A stretch of DNA of 64,000 nucleotides. Origin: an uncultured Acidimicrobiales bacterium (GTDB lineage: Bacteria; Actinomycetota; Acidimicrobiia; Acidimicrobiales; UBA10347). The stretch covers positions 1 to 64,000 of the forward strand of contig CALKPY010000146.1 in NCBI GenBank assembly GCA_937991435.1, given 5' to 3'. Numbering within the stretch: position 1 is the first letter of the stretch; each line of letters starts with the position of its first letter. The position numbers were made by a program, and so were the translations under genes. Of this stretch, positions 32,627 to 41,193 are shown piece after piece. Below the pieces are notes generated by a model that was not told where the DNA came from, made no database searches, and worked only from the letters and a program-made list of their open reading frames with translations.

Positions 32627-33070
32627 TTAGTCGACGCCCATAGCTTCGTTGATACGCGAACTCGAGTCGGCCTTTGCGTTGCCGCCCATGTCGAAGCGCA
32701 TCTCGATTCCGAAGCGTTCACACGCAACGGTCTCGGGGACTACGGCACCTGACACTCGGTCACCACCGTTGCCGAAGATAATTCTTCTATCGCTGAACCG
32801 CTCAGCGATGTCGCTGATGCTGGCGTTTACGCTGCCGTCTTCGTCGATCGAGATCATTGCGTGATCGACAACTTTCAGTGCGTTGACCACCCGCAGCCGA
32901 TCGGCCTCGTCCATGATGACTTTGCCCTTTTTCATGATTTGCTGGGCGTTGTTATTCACGATCACGAAGAGTTCGTCGCCCGCTGCTGCCCCGGCCTCGA
33001 GGTAGTCGAGATGGCCCACATGTAGCGGGCCGAAATAGCCGCTGACGATTACCAGTGTTGATGTGCTCAT
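32627..33070 (-). CDS. Cytidylyltransferase-fold nucleotidyltransferase
   Basis: A 147-residue single-domain enzyme of the HxGH nucleotidyltransferase superfamily, with SGYFGPLHVGHLDYLEAG at residues 9-26 (HVGH) and IMDEADRLRVVNALKVVD. It resembles glycerol-3-phosphate cytidylyltransferase, RfaE C-domain and PpaT-like enzymes, but the substrate cannot be read from sequence and the ISSTxIR end motif is only loosely represented by SSSRINEA. ATG at 33070 has AAGGA six bases upstream. It is the last gene of the F420 operon, 53 bases after cofE. Confidence 0.85.
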   Translation of the reverse strand: MSTSTLVIVSGYFGPLHVGHLDYLEAGAAAGDELFVIVNNNAQQIMKKGKVIMDEADRLRVVNALKVVDHAMISIDEDGSVNASISDIAERFSDRRIIFGNGGDRVSGAVVPETVACERFGIEMRFDMGGNAKADSSSRINEAMGVD

Positions 33071-33123
33071 ATGTATTCCTTCGGCAGATTCCGCATTGAT
33101 GTGAGAATCTGGCTAGAGGTTGG

Positions 33124-33819
33124 CTATCGGAACAGGTCGTCGGCAGGACTGCGAACAATGTGTTCGGCGACCGATGACGTGCCGAACCACGACGCTGGAC
33201 CGCCGCGGACGATGCCGACAGGGCAACCTGACGTCTTGCCCATAGCGAGCTCCGCCGCTGCCGCGATTTCGTCGACCAACGCCACTTCGGTTACGTGCAT
33301 CTCGCGACCAAGGGCGTCGGGAGTGCCTCTGAGGTCGAGAATTGCGTTGAGCCCGGCGCAGCCGATAGCGACATCGGTCACGCCGCGGCGCCAAGGTCGG
33401 CCAAATGTGTCGCTGATGATCACGCCGACTTCGATGTCGTGACGTCCGCGGATGGCGTCGCGGATACGTCGAGCAGACCGGTCGCTATCTTCTGGCAGAA
33501 GCGCTGCGGTGCCAGCCTTGACATTTGACAAATCGATGCCAGCGTTTGCGCACACGAAGCCGTGTTTGGTTTCGCTGATGATCAGTTCGCCTCGTCGCCG
33601 CAAAATACGAACCGACTCGCGTTCGACGAAGGGTTTGTGGCTGAGTGGATCCGCCGAGTCAATTTCGACCATCGCCCCTTCGGCCTTAGAAACAATTTTC
33701 TGGGTAACGACAAGCACATCGCGCTCTTGCAGCTCGATGCGTTCGCAGATCATCTCAGCGATGTCGTCGCCTTTGGTGATTTCTGGAATCCCCTCGATGG
33801 GAAAAATTTCAAGACGCAC
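33124..33819 (-). CDS. cofE: Coenzyme F420-0:L-glutamate ligase (CofE type)
   Basis: CofE adds glutamates to F420-0 using GTP. The 231-residue protein shows RLEIFPIEGIPEITKGDD, VLVVTQKIVSKAEGAM, HGFVCANAGIDLSNV, and VIISDTFGRPWRRGVTDVAIGCAG. It lacks the C-terminal flavin-dependent nitroreductase-like domain of mycobacterial FbiB, which must be encoded elsewhere or be replaced. GTG at 33819 is chosen because GGAGA lies five bases upstream; the TTG in the track (33831) falls inside that ribosome site. Confidence 0.94.
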   Translation of the reverse strand: MRLEIFPIEGIPEITKGDDIAEMICERIELQERDVLVVTQKIVSKAEGAMVEIDSADPLSHKPFVERESVRILRRRGELIISETKHGFVCANAGIDLSNVKAGTAALLPEDSDRSARRIRDAIRGRHDIEVGVIISDTFGRPWRRGVTDVAIGCAGLNAILDLRGTPDALGREMHVTEVALVDEIAAAAELAMGKTSGCPVGIVRGGPASWFGTSSVAEHIVRSPADDLFR

Positions 33820-33897
33820 GGCAATCTCCAATAGTGATGAGGGGGTAAGCGAGCAGTTGCGTGCGAAGACGAACAGTGCAAGGTGACATGACGTGGC

Positions 33898-34845
33898 TCA
33901 CGACCCCGAAGCAGCGAGGTCGAGAGCTGCGTTGGTGACCTGTGCCGCGATCTCAGCAGTATCCATCAAGGTGTTCATTGCGTGCGCTGCCAACCCGACC
34001 TGCTGAATGTCGCGAACAAGACCCCGGTCGACCGAATCGATAATCATGTGCCCGGCGACGTCCTGATACAACCGAGCAACGCCGGTGGCGGAGACTTCGT
34101 GACCGAGAGTGCGAAGCAGACTGGCGGCGGGGCCTTTCACCGCGTCGCCGCCAATGATGGGTGAAATGGCCACGACATCTTGGCGACGAGATGCGAGTGC
34201 GGCTCGCAGGCCCGGAATTGCAAGTAGGGGGCCAATCGACACGATTGGGTTACTCGGTGCAATGACGATGCAATCGGCGGCTGCGATGGCGTCGAGAACC
34301 CCTGGTGCAGGAACCGCTTCGGCTGTCCCATGGAACGCAACATGTGAAACCGGGTCGTTGTGGGCTCGTTCGACGAACCAACGCTGGAAATCGAGTACCT
34401 CACCGGCCTGAGTAGTGATCACTGACCGAATCTGATCGTCGGTCACAGGCACAATTCGGAAATCGATTCCCCACGCAGCGGTGATTTCAGCGGTGACCTC
34501 GCTCAGGCTGGCACCTTCGCTGAGCCGTTGGGTGCGATACAGGTGGGTGCCGAGGTCACGGTCACCCAGACCGAACCAGGTTTGGCCCCCGTATCGGTCA
34601 AGTACCGATCGTGCTTGCCAGGTTTCGCCAGCGAGGCCCCAGCCGGTATCGGGGTTGATCTGCTCAGCAACCGTGTATGTACACGTGTCGAGGTCAGGGC
34701 TGATCGACAGACCGTGCAAAATCATGTCGTCTGCGGTGTTGACGACAGCGGTCAACTTATGGGCATCGACCGCAGCGGCTGCTCCCCGAAGCAGGCGTGC
34801 AGCGCCGACGCCGCCGCAAAGCACGACTACTGACGGTTCACTCAC
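33898..34845 (-). CDS. fbiA: F420 phosphoenolpyruvyl/2-phospholactate transferase (FbiA/CofD)
   Basis: FbiA joins a phosphoenolpyruvyl (or phospholactyl) group to Fo, forming (dehydro-)F420-0. The 315-residue protein has VVLCGGVGAARLLRGA, VVNTADDMILHGLSISPDLDT, GWGLAGETW, WFGLGDRDLGTHLYRT, and IAPSNPIVSIGPLLAIPG with SPIIGGDAVKGPA. The GTG at 34845 overlaps the upstream 110-residue gene by eight bases. Fo synthase and the guanylyltransferase are not in the window. Confidence 0.96.
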   Translation of the reverse strand: MSEPSVVVLCGGVGAARLLRGAAAAVDAHKLTAVVNTADDMILHGLSISPDLDTCTYTVAEQINPDTGWGLAGETWQARSVLDRYGGQTWFGLGDRDLGTHLYRTQRLSEGASLSEVTAEITAAWGIDFRIVPVTDDQIRSVITTQAGEVLDFQRWFVERAHNDPVSHVAFHGTAEAVPAPGVLDAIAAADCIVIAPSNPIVSIGPLLAIPGLRAALASRRQDVVAISPIIGGDAVKGPAASLLRTLGHEVSATGVARLYQDVAGHMIIDSVDRGLVRDIQQVGLAAHAMNTLMDTAEIAAQVTNAALDLAASGS

Positions 34846-35170
34846 GGGCGGTCAGCCCACACAAGCGGATCGCTTCGGGTCCCAGCCGGGCAATCAGTTC
34901 GCCGGTCTCGGTGATCGATTCCCCAATGGCACCGGGGGCTGCCTCGCCAACGAGTTGCACGAGTCCTCCGAGTAGCTCAGACGCTGGGCCGACCGACGCG
35001 TCGACCTGATCGAGAGCGAGGTCGATTACCGGTTGAAGTTGCGGGTGTTCTGAAGCCAATCGGCGTCGCACGATGTTCACCTGGCGCAGCCCGAGAATCG
35101 TCGCACCGACGCTGACCTCGACGATCTCGGTGAGGACAGCGTCTGCTGGACGGGCTTGAGAGTTGGGCAC
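34838..35170 (-). CDS. Hypothetical 110-aa protein leading the F420 operon
   Basis: I do not recognise this protein. It is helical and hydrophobic in patches (VSVGATILGLRQVNIVRRRL; ASELLGGLVQLVGEAAPGAIGESI) without a clear transmembrane segment or enzymatic motif. It starts with GTG at 35170 and overlaps fbiA by eight bases, so it is translated with the F420 genes. It lies where many actinobacteria carry whiB2, but it has none of the WhiB cysteines. Confidence 0.6.
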   Translation of the reverse strand: MPNSQARPADAVLTEIVEVSVGATILGLRQVNIVRRRLASEHPQLQPVIDLALDQVDASVGPASELLGGLVQLVGEAAPGAIGESITETGELIARLGPEAIRLCGLTARE

Positions 35171-35232
35171 AACGCCATTCTATGTTGGGGGTACCCATCC
35201 GGCGGAAGGTGGGTGGGTAGCCTCGGGCTGGA

Positions 35233-38200
35233 ATGGACAAGGTGCCACTGACGCTCGTCGAATCTGACGACAGCGAAGAACTAGGCGAAGGAGCGATGAA
35301 ACGCCCTGAAACCACTGGTGGTGCAGTTCCGCGCGTCACGATTGCGATGGTCGCGCACAACCCAGGAGCTTGGTTTGACGAAGCTCTGACCTCGATTCGC
35401 ACACAGGACTATCCGGCAATCGACGTGGTAGTCATCGATCCGGCGAGTGACATCGCCGTCGCGCCTCGTGTCCACAAGGTGCTTCCCGAAGCCACGATCG
35501 TTCCGCTCGTCACAAACCAAGGTTTCGCGAAAACCGCCAACACAATGCTTGAACATTCGAGCGGTCGGTATTTGCTGATCTGTCACGACGATGTAGCGCT
35601 GGCTCCCGATTGTGTTCGTCGCCTGGTCGAAGAAGCGGTGCGCTCCAATGCTGGGGTTGTCGGCCCGAAACTGCTCGACTGGAACGACCCAAACCGCATT
35701 TTGCATGTCGGATTTACCGCTGACAAGACCGGAGCGGTTTCCGACATCGCCGAGCCAGGAGAGTTCGACCAGGAACAACACGACGCGGTGCGCGATGTGT
35801 TTGCCGTTCCCGGTGCAGTGACGCTGCTGCGATCTGACTTGTTCACCGCACTCGGTGGGTTCGACGAAGCCATGATCGCTCATGGCGAGGATCTCGACCT
35901 GTGCTGGCGGGCGCATGCGCTCGGTGCCCGTGTACTGATCAATCCTGCGGCGACGGCGAGACATCGCGAAGATTTGAGCAGCCGCGTTGTCGGCCACCAG
36001 CGCGATCGGTTCGCTCAACGCCATCGCATTCGGTCGCTGCTCTCGAACTACGGATTGTGGCACACCCTGCGGGTGGTTCCTCAGGCGCTCGCGGTGACCT
36101 TCGTGAGCGCGATCATTGCGTTACTGCAAGGCCGCATCGGCGACATCGCGACCATGTTCGGTGCATGGTTGTGGAACTTGAAGTCGGTAGGTTCGATTTT
36201 CAAGCGCAGACGTCAATTGTCCAAGACCCGTCAGATTGATGATGGCGAGGTGCGGGCGCTGCAACAGCCGGGTTTTGAAGGGGTCAGCGCGTGGCGGCGA
36301 TCCCGCGCCGACCGCAGAGAGAGCATTGCGACAACCGGTTCGGTCGTTGCAGCGGTGTCGGCGGCACGAGAACGCAGACGATGGATCCAGGTCTCGGTGT
36401 TGGTGTGGATTGGCGTCGCCGCGGTGTTGCTATTTGGAAGTCGCGGACTGATCTTCGATTCGTTGCCGATCGTCAATGAATTCGCTGGATTTCCTGATTC
36501 TCCTCGTCCGTTGTTGACCGAGTGGGGTACCACGTGGCGAAGTACAGGACTAGGTAGCGAAGCCCCTTCGTCGCCGCTGCACTTCCTGCTTGGCTTCGCT
36601 GGAATCGCGTTGTTTGGACAGATGGGCCTTCTGCGGTTGCTTGTGACCGTCGGCCTGGTGCTGGTCGGCACAATTGGCATGTACCGGTGCCTGGCCCCAT
36701 TCCGTTCTCCGCAGGCCCAACTCGTCGGGTTGGTGCTCTATGCGGCCGCTCCTGTCCCGTACAACTCGTTCTATGCCGGAAGCTGGTCCGGCCTAGCGGT
36801 CTATGCCGCGATGCCCTGGATCGCTCGACGATTGGCCACAGCTGCGTCACTGGCCCCCTTTGGCGACGAGGAGCAGCGGTTAACTCGACGCTTCGGCGAC
36901 GTAGCGCTGCTGGGTCTCGTGCTGGCCATTACCGCGCTCATCGAACCGCTTGTGGCCGTCGCTCTTGCGATACTCGTCGTGGGCTGGGTGCTTGGGGCTC
37001 TGGCGACATCGTGGCCCAGCGGTTTGGGTCGACTGCTCGCCTCGGCGCTCATGGGTGTTGTGATCGCGGCGCTGTTGTCTCTACCCGGCTCGTTAGCCCT
37101 CGTGCGAGGTGACCTTGCGTGGTCATCGATCGCGGGGGTGAGCGGCGGCGAGGACCCCACCCTGTTCGAGCTCATGCGGCTGGCTACAGGACCACATGGG
37201 CGAGGCGCTTTCGGATGGGCGCTTGCTGTGTTGCCAGCGCTTGCGTTGGTGCTTGCGTTCGGGCACCGTCTTATCTGGGCTGCACGCAGCTGGTTCGCGG
37301 CCGTTCTGGCGGTCGCAGCCGCTTGGGCTGCGACATCGAACGGGTTCGATCTTGCGCTGGGCGACCCTGAGGTGCTCCTGGCTCCCGCAGCCTTTAGCCT
37401 CGCTTTCGCGGGAGCGATGGGAGCCTTGGCGTTCACCAACGACCTTCGGCGACATCGATTCGGTTGGCGCCAGTTCGTCCCGTTTGTTGCGCTTGGGGCG
37501 CTAACGCTCACGACGCTAGGGGGCCTGGCCGGATCCGTGGATGGCCGTTGGCAAATGCCGACCGCTGGCTACGAAAGCGTGTTCGGCTTTTTCGACGACA
37601 AGGCCCCGGCCCATTCCCGCATCCTGTGGCTTGGCGATCGAGATGTGCTTCCGGTAGACGGATGGGACTTTGACGGCTCTTTGTCGTGGTCCATCACCCA
37701 AGCGCGTCGGCCGACCGTGGTCGATCTGCCATTCGGGAATCCCGACCCTGCGGCTCGTGAAGTTCGAGAAACGGTCGCAGACACGCTCGCTGGCGCGTCG
37801 AGCCGGTTGGGCCAGCGACTTGCCCCGGCCGGTATTCGCTATGTCGTCGTGGTCGAAGCGAACGCGCCACGACCATTTGGCACGGTCGAACGCCCGGTTG
37901 ATGATGCGGTTCTTCGGCGGCTGAGCGAACAGCTCGATCTTGTTCGAGTTGAAGTCCGCGGAGGAGCCACCATCCTTGAGAATCGAGCGTACGTTCCAAT
38001 GGTTGCCTCGTTCCCTGCTGACATTCTCCTATCTGAACCGCCTCCGACGCTGCGCCAGCTGCTCGGTGTGCCGTTCACGCTGGCGCTTCCCGAGGTGCGG
38101 TCGCTGCGCGACTACTCCGGTTCGCTTGACCAAGACGGCGTGTGGCTTGCCGTCAACGATCCGTCGAATTGGCAGGTATCGAGCGGCGGCGAAGTGCTGA

Positions 38201-38367
38201 GCCCTTCGCCAGTTCTCGGTCCAGGCGTCGGTTACCGGGCACCGCTCGGTTCGGCCCGCCTGGAACATCGCAACGATTCGCGTCTGATGATCGCGGCGAT
38301 CGTTCAACTCGGTGTCTGGGCCGTTGTCGTGACAGTTCTCGTGCTCGGCCGTCGGAGGAACCCGTGA
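35233..38367 (+). CDS. Giant GT2 glycosyltransferase with polytopic membrane C-terminus
   Basis: A 1044-residue protein. Residues about 33-290 form a GT-A glycosyltransferase of family 2: VTIAMVAHNPGAWFDEAL, ICHDDVALAPDCV (DxD-like), LGGFDEAMIAHGEDLDLCWRAHALG (acceptor-site ED motif). From about residue 390 there are a dozen or more hydrophobic segments, then an exterior domain from about residue 775 and a last membrane helix. Similar proteins lie next to DUF5719 genes and manB in mycobacteria and streptomycetes and probably build cell-envelope glycans. The product is unknown. It overlaps the next gene by four bases. Confidence 0.9.
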   Translation: MDKVPLTLVESDDSEELGEGAMKRPETTGGAVPRVTIAMVAHNPGAWFDEALTSIRTQDYPAIDVVVIDPASDIAVAPRVHKVLPEATIVPLVTNQGFAKTANTMLEHSSGRYLLICHDDVALAPDCVRRLVEEAVRSNAGVVGPKLLDWNDPNRILHVGFTADKTGAVSDIAEPGEFDQEQHDAVRDVFAVPGAVTLLRSDLFTALGGFDEAMIAHGEDLDLCWRAHALGARVLINPAATARHREDLSSRVVGHQRDRFAQRHRIRSLLSNYGLWHTLRVVPQALAVTFVSAIIALLQGRIGDIATMFGAWLWNLKSVGSIFKRRRQLSKTRQIDDGEVRALQQPGFEGVSAWRRSRADRRESIATTGSVVAAVSAARERRRWIQVSVLVWIGVAAVLLFGSRGLIFDSLPIVNEFAGFPDSPRPLLTEWGTTWRSTGLGSEAPSSPLHFLLGFAGIALFGQMGLLRLLVTVGLVLVGTIGMYRCLAPFRSPQAQLVGLVLYAAAPVPYNSFYAGSWSGLAVYAAMPWIARRLATAASLAPFGDEEQRLTRRFGDVALLGLVLAITALIEPLVAVALAILVVGWVLGALATSWPSGLGRLLASALMGVVIAALLSLPGSLALVRGDLAWSSIAGVSGGEDPTLFELMRLATGPHGRGAFGWALAVLPALALVLAFGHRLIWAARSWFAAVLAVAAAWAATSNGFDLALGDPEVLLAPAAFSLAFAGAMGALAFTNDLRRHRFGWRQFVPFVALGALTLTTLGGLAGSVDGRWQMPTAGYESVFGFFDDKAPAHSRILWLGDRDVLPVDGWDFDGSLSWSITQARRPTVVDLPFGNPDPAAREVRETVADTLAGASSRLGQRLAPAGIRYVVVVEANAPRPFGTVERPVDDAVLRRLSEQLDLVRVEVRGGATILENRAYVPMVASFPADILLSEPPPTLRQLLGVPFTLALPEVRSLRDYSGSLDQDGVWLAVNDPSNWQVSSGGEVLSPSPVLGPGVGYRAPLGSARLEHRNDSRLMIAAIVQLGVWAVVVTVLVLGRRRNP

Positions 38368-39920
38368 GCCGGGGCCCAACGATCTTTCTCTTGGTTCTTG
38401 TCGTGGCCGGATTATTGTTCGCTGACCGGGTGCGTAGCGACGCAACGCCGGTTGATGTCGCCAACCCCGATTCCGTGGCGGCGACAAGCCAGTCCAACAA
38501 CGCGACGGGCTCAACCTGGTACTGCCCGGCAGGGCTCACGACACCCGACGCTTCGACTGACCACCTTGTCACGATTACGAACAACACCGATCGGGCTCTC
38601 ACGGGGTCGCTCACCGCCTTTCCGTCGCTTTTCGACACGCTCGGCGAATCGGTCACGTTTGACCGGGCAGTGCAGACGGTCAGCGTCGAACCACAGGCAC
38701 AGGTCACGTTGTCGGCTTCGGCCATAGTGGCATTGCTCGATCCGACGCTGAATGGCGATACGGGAGCATTTGTAGGCGCGCTTGTTGAGTTCGACGCTGA
38801 AGGTATCGAGGTCGCTCACACGCTTGTGTCTCCATTGGGTACCGACACGGGTCCATGCGCCACGACTGCTGACTCGGGGTGGTGGTTTGCGTCGGGAACC
38901 ACAACGGTTGGGGTTCGTCACCTGCTGTTCCTTTTGAACCCGTTTCCCGACGATGCAGTCGTCGACGTAACCTTTGTGACCGACGAGGGCGCCCGTAGCC
39001 CGGGCTCGTTCGCAGGTCGGCTGCTTCCGGCTCGCACCCTTACCGTGCTCGACGTGTCAGCAACTGTTTCGATCTGGGAACAGGTGGCAGCAACCGTTAC
39101 GACTCGGTCCGGGCGAGTTGTCGCTGAACGAGTGCAGTTTTTCGCTGACGATGCTGGCCCATACGGAGTATCGATGGCGCTCGGCGCGAACGATCTTGGC
39201 GAGCAGTGGTTCTTCCCTCTTGGCGGAGCGGTCAGTGGTGCCGGCGAAAGCTATGTGATCTTCAACCCAGGTGACGATCCGGCCGAGGTTGAGTTCCAGG
39301 CAAACCTCGACAGTCTCGATCGTGCTGGTGATGTGGCTCCGGTGTCTCTTGACATCGGTCCTCGTGAGCGCTGGATCGTGAACCTAAGCACGCACGAGAA
39401 TCACCCGGTCGAATCGTTGGCCGCGGTCGACGCGACTGACCTTCTGGCTCCGGGCGATCGTTTCTCGGTGACGGTGCGAAGCTTTAACGATGTGCCGATC
39501 GCGGTTGAACGGCTGACGACGATTTCACCGGTGATCGGGGCAGGGGTGACAACGACGCTGGGTATTCAACAAGGATCCACTGACCAACTAATCGCGTTGC
39601 CTCCTGCCGGGTCGGGGGAGGCCCGATCGGGATCTCTTGGCATTTTGAATCCGTCGGGCGACTCGATTTCGAGGGTGCAGATATTTGTTCCCGGCGAGTC
39701 CGGCGAAACGCTTCGAGAAGAAGTCGAATTGGCTCCGCGTCGTCGCGCCGTATTTCCGCTTGACTCACTGAGTCTCGGTCAAGCGGGCTGGATCCGCATT
39801 ACGTCGACGGTTGGAACGATGGCCGAACTCGTCACGCTCGAAAATGCTGGCTTATCGTCAACGGTCTCGGTGCCGGTTGCCGAAACCCTGTCGGTTCCGG
39901 ATCTGCTCTCGTTCGACTGA
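38364..39920 (+). CDS. DUF5719-like exported protein
   Basis: A 518-residue protein with an N-terminal hydrophobic anchor (TIFLLVLVVAGLLFADRV) and a long beta-rich exterior part containing repeated immunoglobulin-like stretches (TITNNTDRALTGSLTAF, VIFNPGDDPAEVEFQ, GILNPSGDSISRVQIF). It follows the GT2 gene in a GTGA overlap with GGAGGA four bases before the GTG at 38364, the same pairing seen in other actinobacteria. The ORF-track start at 38142 lies inside the GT2 gene. A role with the GT2 partner in the envelope is inferred from the coupling. Confidence 0.82.
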   Translation: MSRGPTIFLLVLVVAGLLFADRVRSDATPVDVANPDSVAATSQSNNATGSTWYCPAGLTTPDASTDHLVTITNNTDRALTGSLTAFPSLFDTLGESVTFDRAVQTVSVEPQAQVTLSASAIVALLDPTLNGDTGAFVGALVEFDAEGIEVAHTLVSPLGTDTGPCATTADSGWWFASGTTTVGVRHLLFLLNPFPDDAVVDVTFVTDEGARSPGSFAGRLLPARTLTVLDVSATVSIWEQVAATVTTRSGRVVAERVQFFADDAGPYGVSMALGANDLGEQWFFPLGGAVSGAGESYVIFNPGDDPAEVEFQANLDSLDRAGDVAPVSLDIGPRERWIVNLSTHENHPVESLAAVDATDLLAPGDRFSVTVRSFNDVPIAVERLTTISPVIGAGVTTTLGIQQGSTDQLIALPPAGSGEARSGSLGILNPSGDSISRVQIFVPGESGETLREEVELAPRRRAVFPLDSLSLGQAGWIRITSTVGTMAELVTLENAGLSSTVSVPVAETLSVPDLLSFD

Positions 39921-39983
39921 CCGCGCCTGGCTAGACCGTTTGGCTAGACCGCGCATGGCTAGCCCGTTTGGCTAGACCGTGCA
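39920..39983. repeat. 28-bp tandem duplication with partial third copy
   Basis: ACCGCGCCTGGCTAGACCGT... (28 bp, 39920-39947) is repeated at 39948-39975 with two changes, and a third partial copy begins at 39976. Each unit holds two TGGCTAG words. The array lies between convergent genes and runs into the last codons and stop of the methyltransferase. Confidence 0.85.
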
Positions 39984-40772
39984 CAGAATTTCGCCGTGTA
40001 CAACGACGAACCAGGCGTCGGGGTCGTTCGCCCAGTCAATCCACGCCTGAGATATTCGTGCGAGCTCGGGTTGCGTCGCGAGACCATACGTCATTGCCTG
40101 GTCAGCGAATGACGAGGTGAGTACACGTTCTGACCATGACGTTCCCCACCACGTTGTCTGTGCTGGGGAAGCGAACAGCCAGGTGCTCACTGATGGCTCG
40201 ACTGACGAGAAGTCGAGCTGGCGAGCCCATCTGAGCAGATGGCGGCCAGCGTCTGGCTCAGCGTCGTTGCGGCGGGCGACCTGTCGGTAGAGGTCAAGCC
40301 AGAGCTCGAGACCGGGGAAGTTCGGCGACCAGTGCATGGCGGCGTAGTCAGCGTCTCGGGCAGCGACGATGCCACCGGGTTGGACGACGCGGCGCATCTC
40401 CTGCAAGATCGCCACAGGATCGGTGACATGTTGCAGTACCTGGTGCGCATGGGCAATATCGAACGAATTATCGGCGATGTCGAGTTCGTAACTGTTCATC
40501 GTCTCAAACTCAACAAGTGCGCCGTTGAAGCGCTCGCGAGCTTCGGTGATGACCGTTTCAGCCAAGTCGACCCCGAGCACGCGAGCCGGAGCGACCAGAT
40601 CGGCGATCTCCGCGGTGATGGTTCCTGGTCCGCAACCGACGTCGAGTACCGAAGATCCCGGTTTGAGGTAGCTGTTCAGATACGCAGCAGAGTTCGCAAC
40701 AGTTCGCGTGGCGTGCGCGCTGACCACACTGGTCGAGTGGCCATGGGTGTAGACGTCAGCTGAGGGGTTCAC
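39972..40772 (-). CDS. Class I SAM-dependent methyltransferase
   Basis: A 266-residue UbiE/Methyltransf_11-type enzyme: SSVLDVGCGPGTITAEIAD (motif I, about residues 40-58), VLGVDLAETVI, NSFDIAHAHQVLQHVTDP, and MRRVVQPGGIVAARD. The substrate cannot be read from sequence. It starts with GTG at 40772 and overlaps the thioredoxin-like gene by 17 bases; with ftsH upstream the three form a minus-strand operon. Its stop codon falls within the 28-bp repeat array. Confidence 0.9.
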   Translation of the reverse strand: MNPSADVYTHGHSTSVVSAHATRTVANSAAYLNSYLKPGSSVLDVGCGPGTITAEIADLVAPARVLGVDLAETVITEARERFNGALVEFETMNSYELDIADNSFDIAHAHQVLQHVTDPVAILQEMRRVVQPGGIVAARDADYAAMHWSPNFPGLELWLDLYRQVARRNDAEPDAGRHLLRWARQLDFSSVEPSVSTWLFASPAQTTWWGTSWSERVLTSSFADQAMTYGLATQPELARISQAWIDWANDPDAWFVVVHGEILCTV

Positions 40773-41184
40773 GGGAAGAAATTCTATGTTCGAGATCGTG
40801 TCGATCGTTGGGGCTGAGGGGCCCTACCCAGTGCGCGATGACCGTACCGTCGGCCTCGACCAACATCGTCGACGGGACAGAATCGATGCGGTACCGGCGA
40901 TGAAGATCTGGGGCCTTGGTCACTTCGACGTCTTGTACAGCAACTCGGGACGACTCGTGTCGTTGCATTTCGCGGAGCACCGATTCGCATGATGCACAGG
41001 TAGCCGACGTAAAGACTGCAAGAAGCAGAGGGCTTGCCGGCGCCCGAAAATCGGAACGGTCAACCGATGTTGCGAGCTCGCCCGCAGCGAGTGTCGGAGA
41101 AGCTGATTGTGCTCGTGCGTGCCACGCAGCAGCGACACCAATGGCGCCCACTGCTGCGACCGCCATGATCAACAACGTGCTCAC
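40756..41184 (-). CDS. Membrane-anchored thioredoxin-like protein
   Basis: A 142-residue protein with an N-terminal membrane segment (LLIMAVAAVGAIGVAAAW) and a thioredoxin fold: LLLAVFTSATCASCESVLREM with the redox motif CASC, and RIDSVPSTMLVEADGTV with the cis-Pro. The topology puts the active site outside the cytoplasm, suggesting a role in envelope thiol chemistry. It is nine bases downstream of the ftsH stop. Confidence 0.88.
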   Translation of the reverse strand: MSTLLIMAVAAVGAIGVAAAWHARAQSASPTLAAGELATSVDRSDFRAPASPLLLAVFTSATCASCESVLREMQRHESSRVAVQDVEVTKAPDLHRRYRIDSVPSTMLVEADGTVIAHWVGPLSPNDRHDLEHRISSREPLS

Positions 41185-41193
41185 GGCCTGGCG

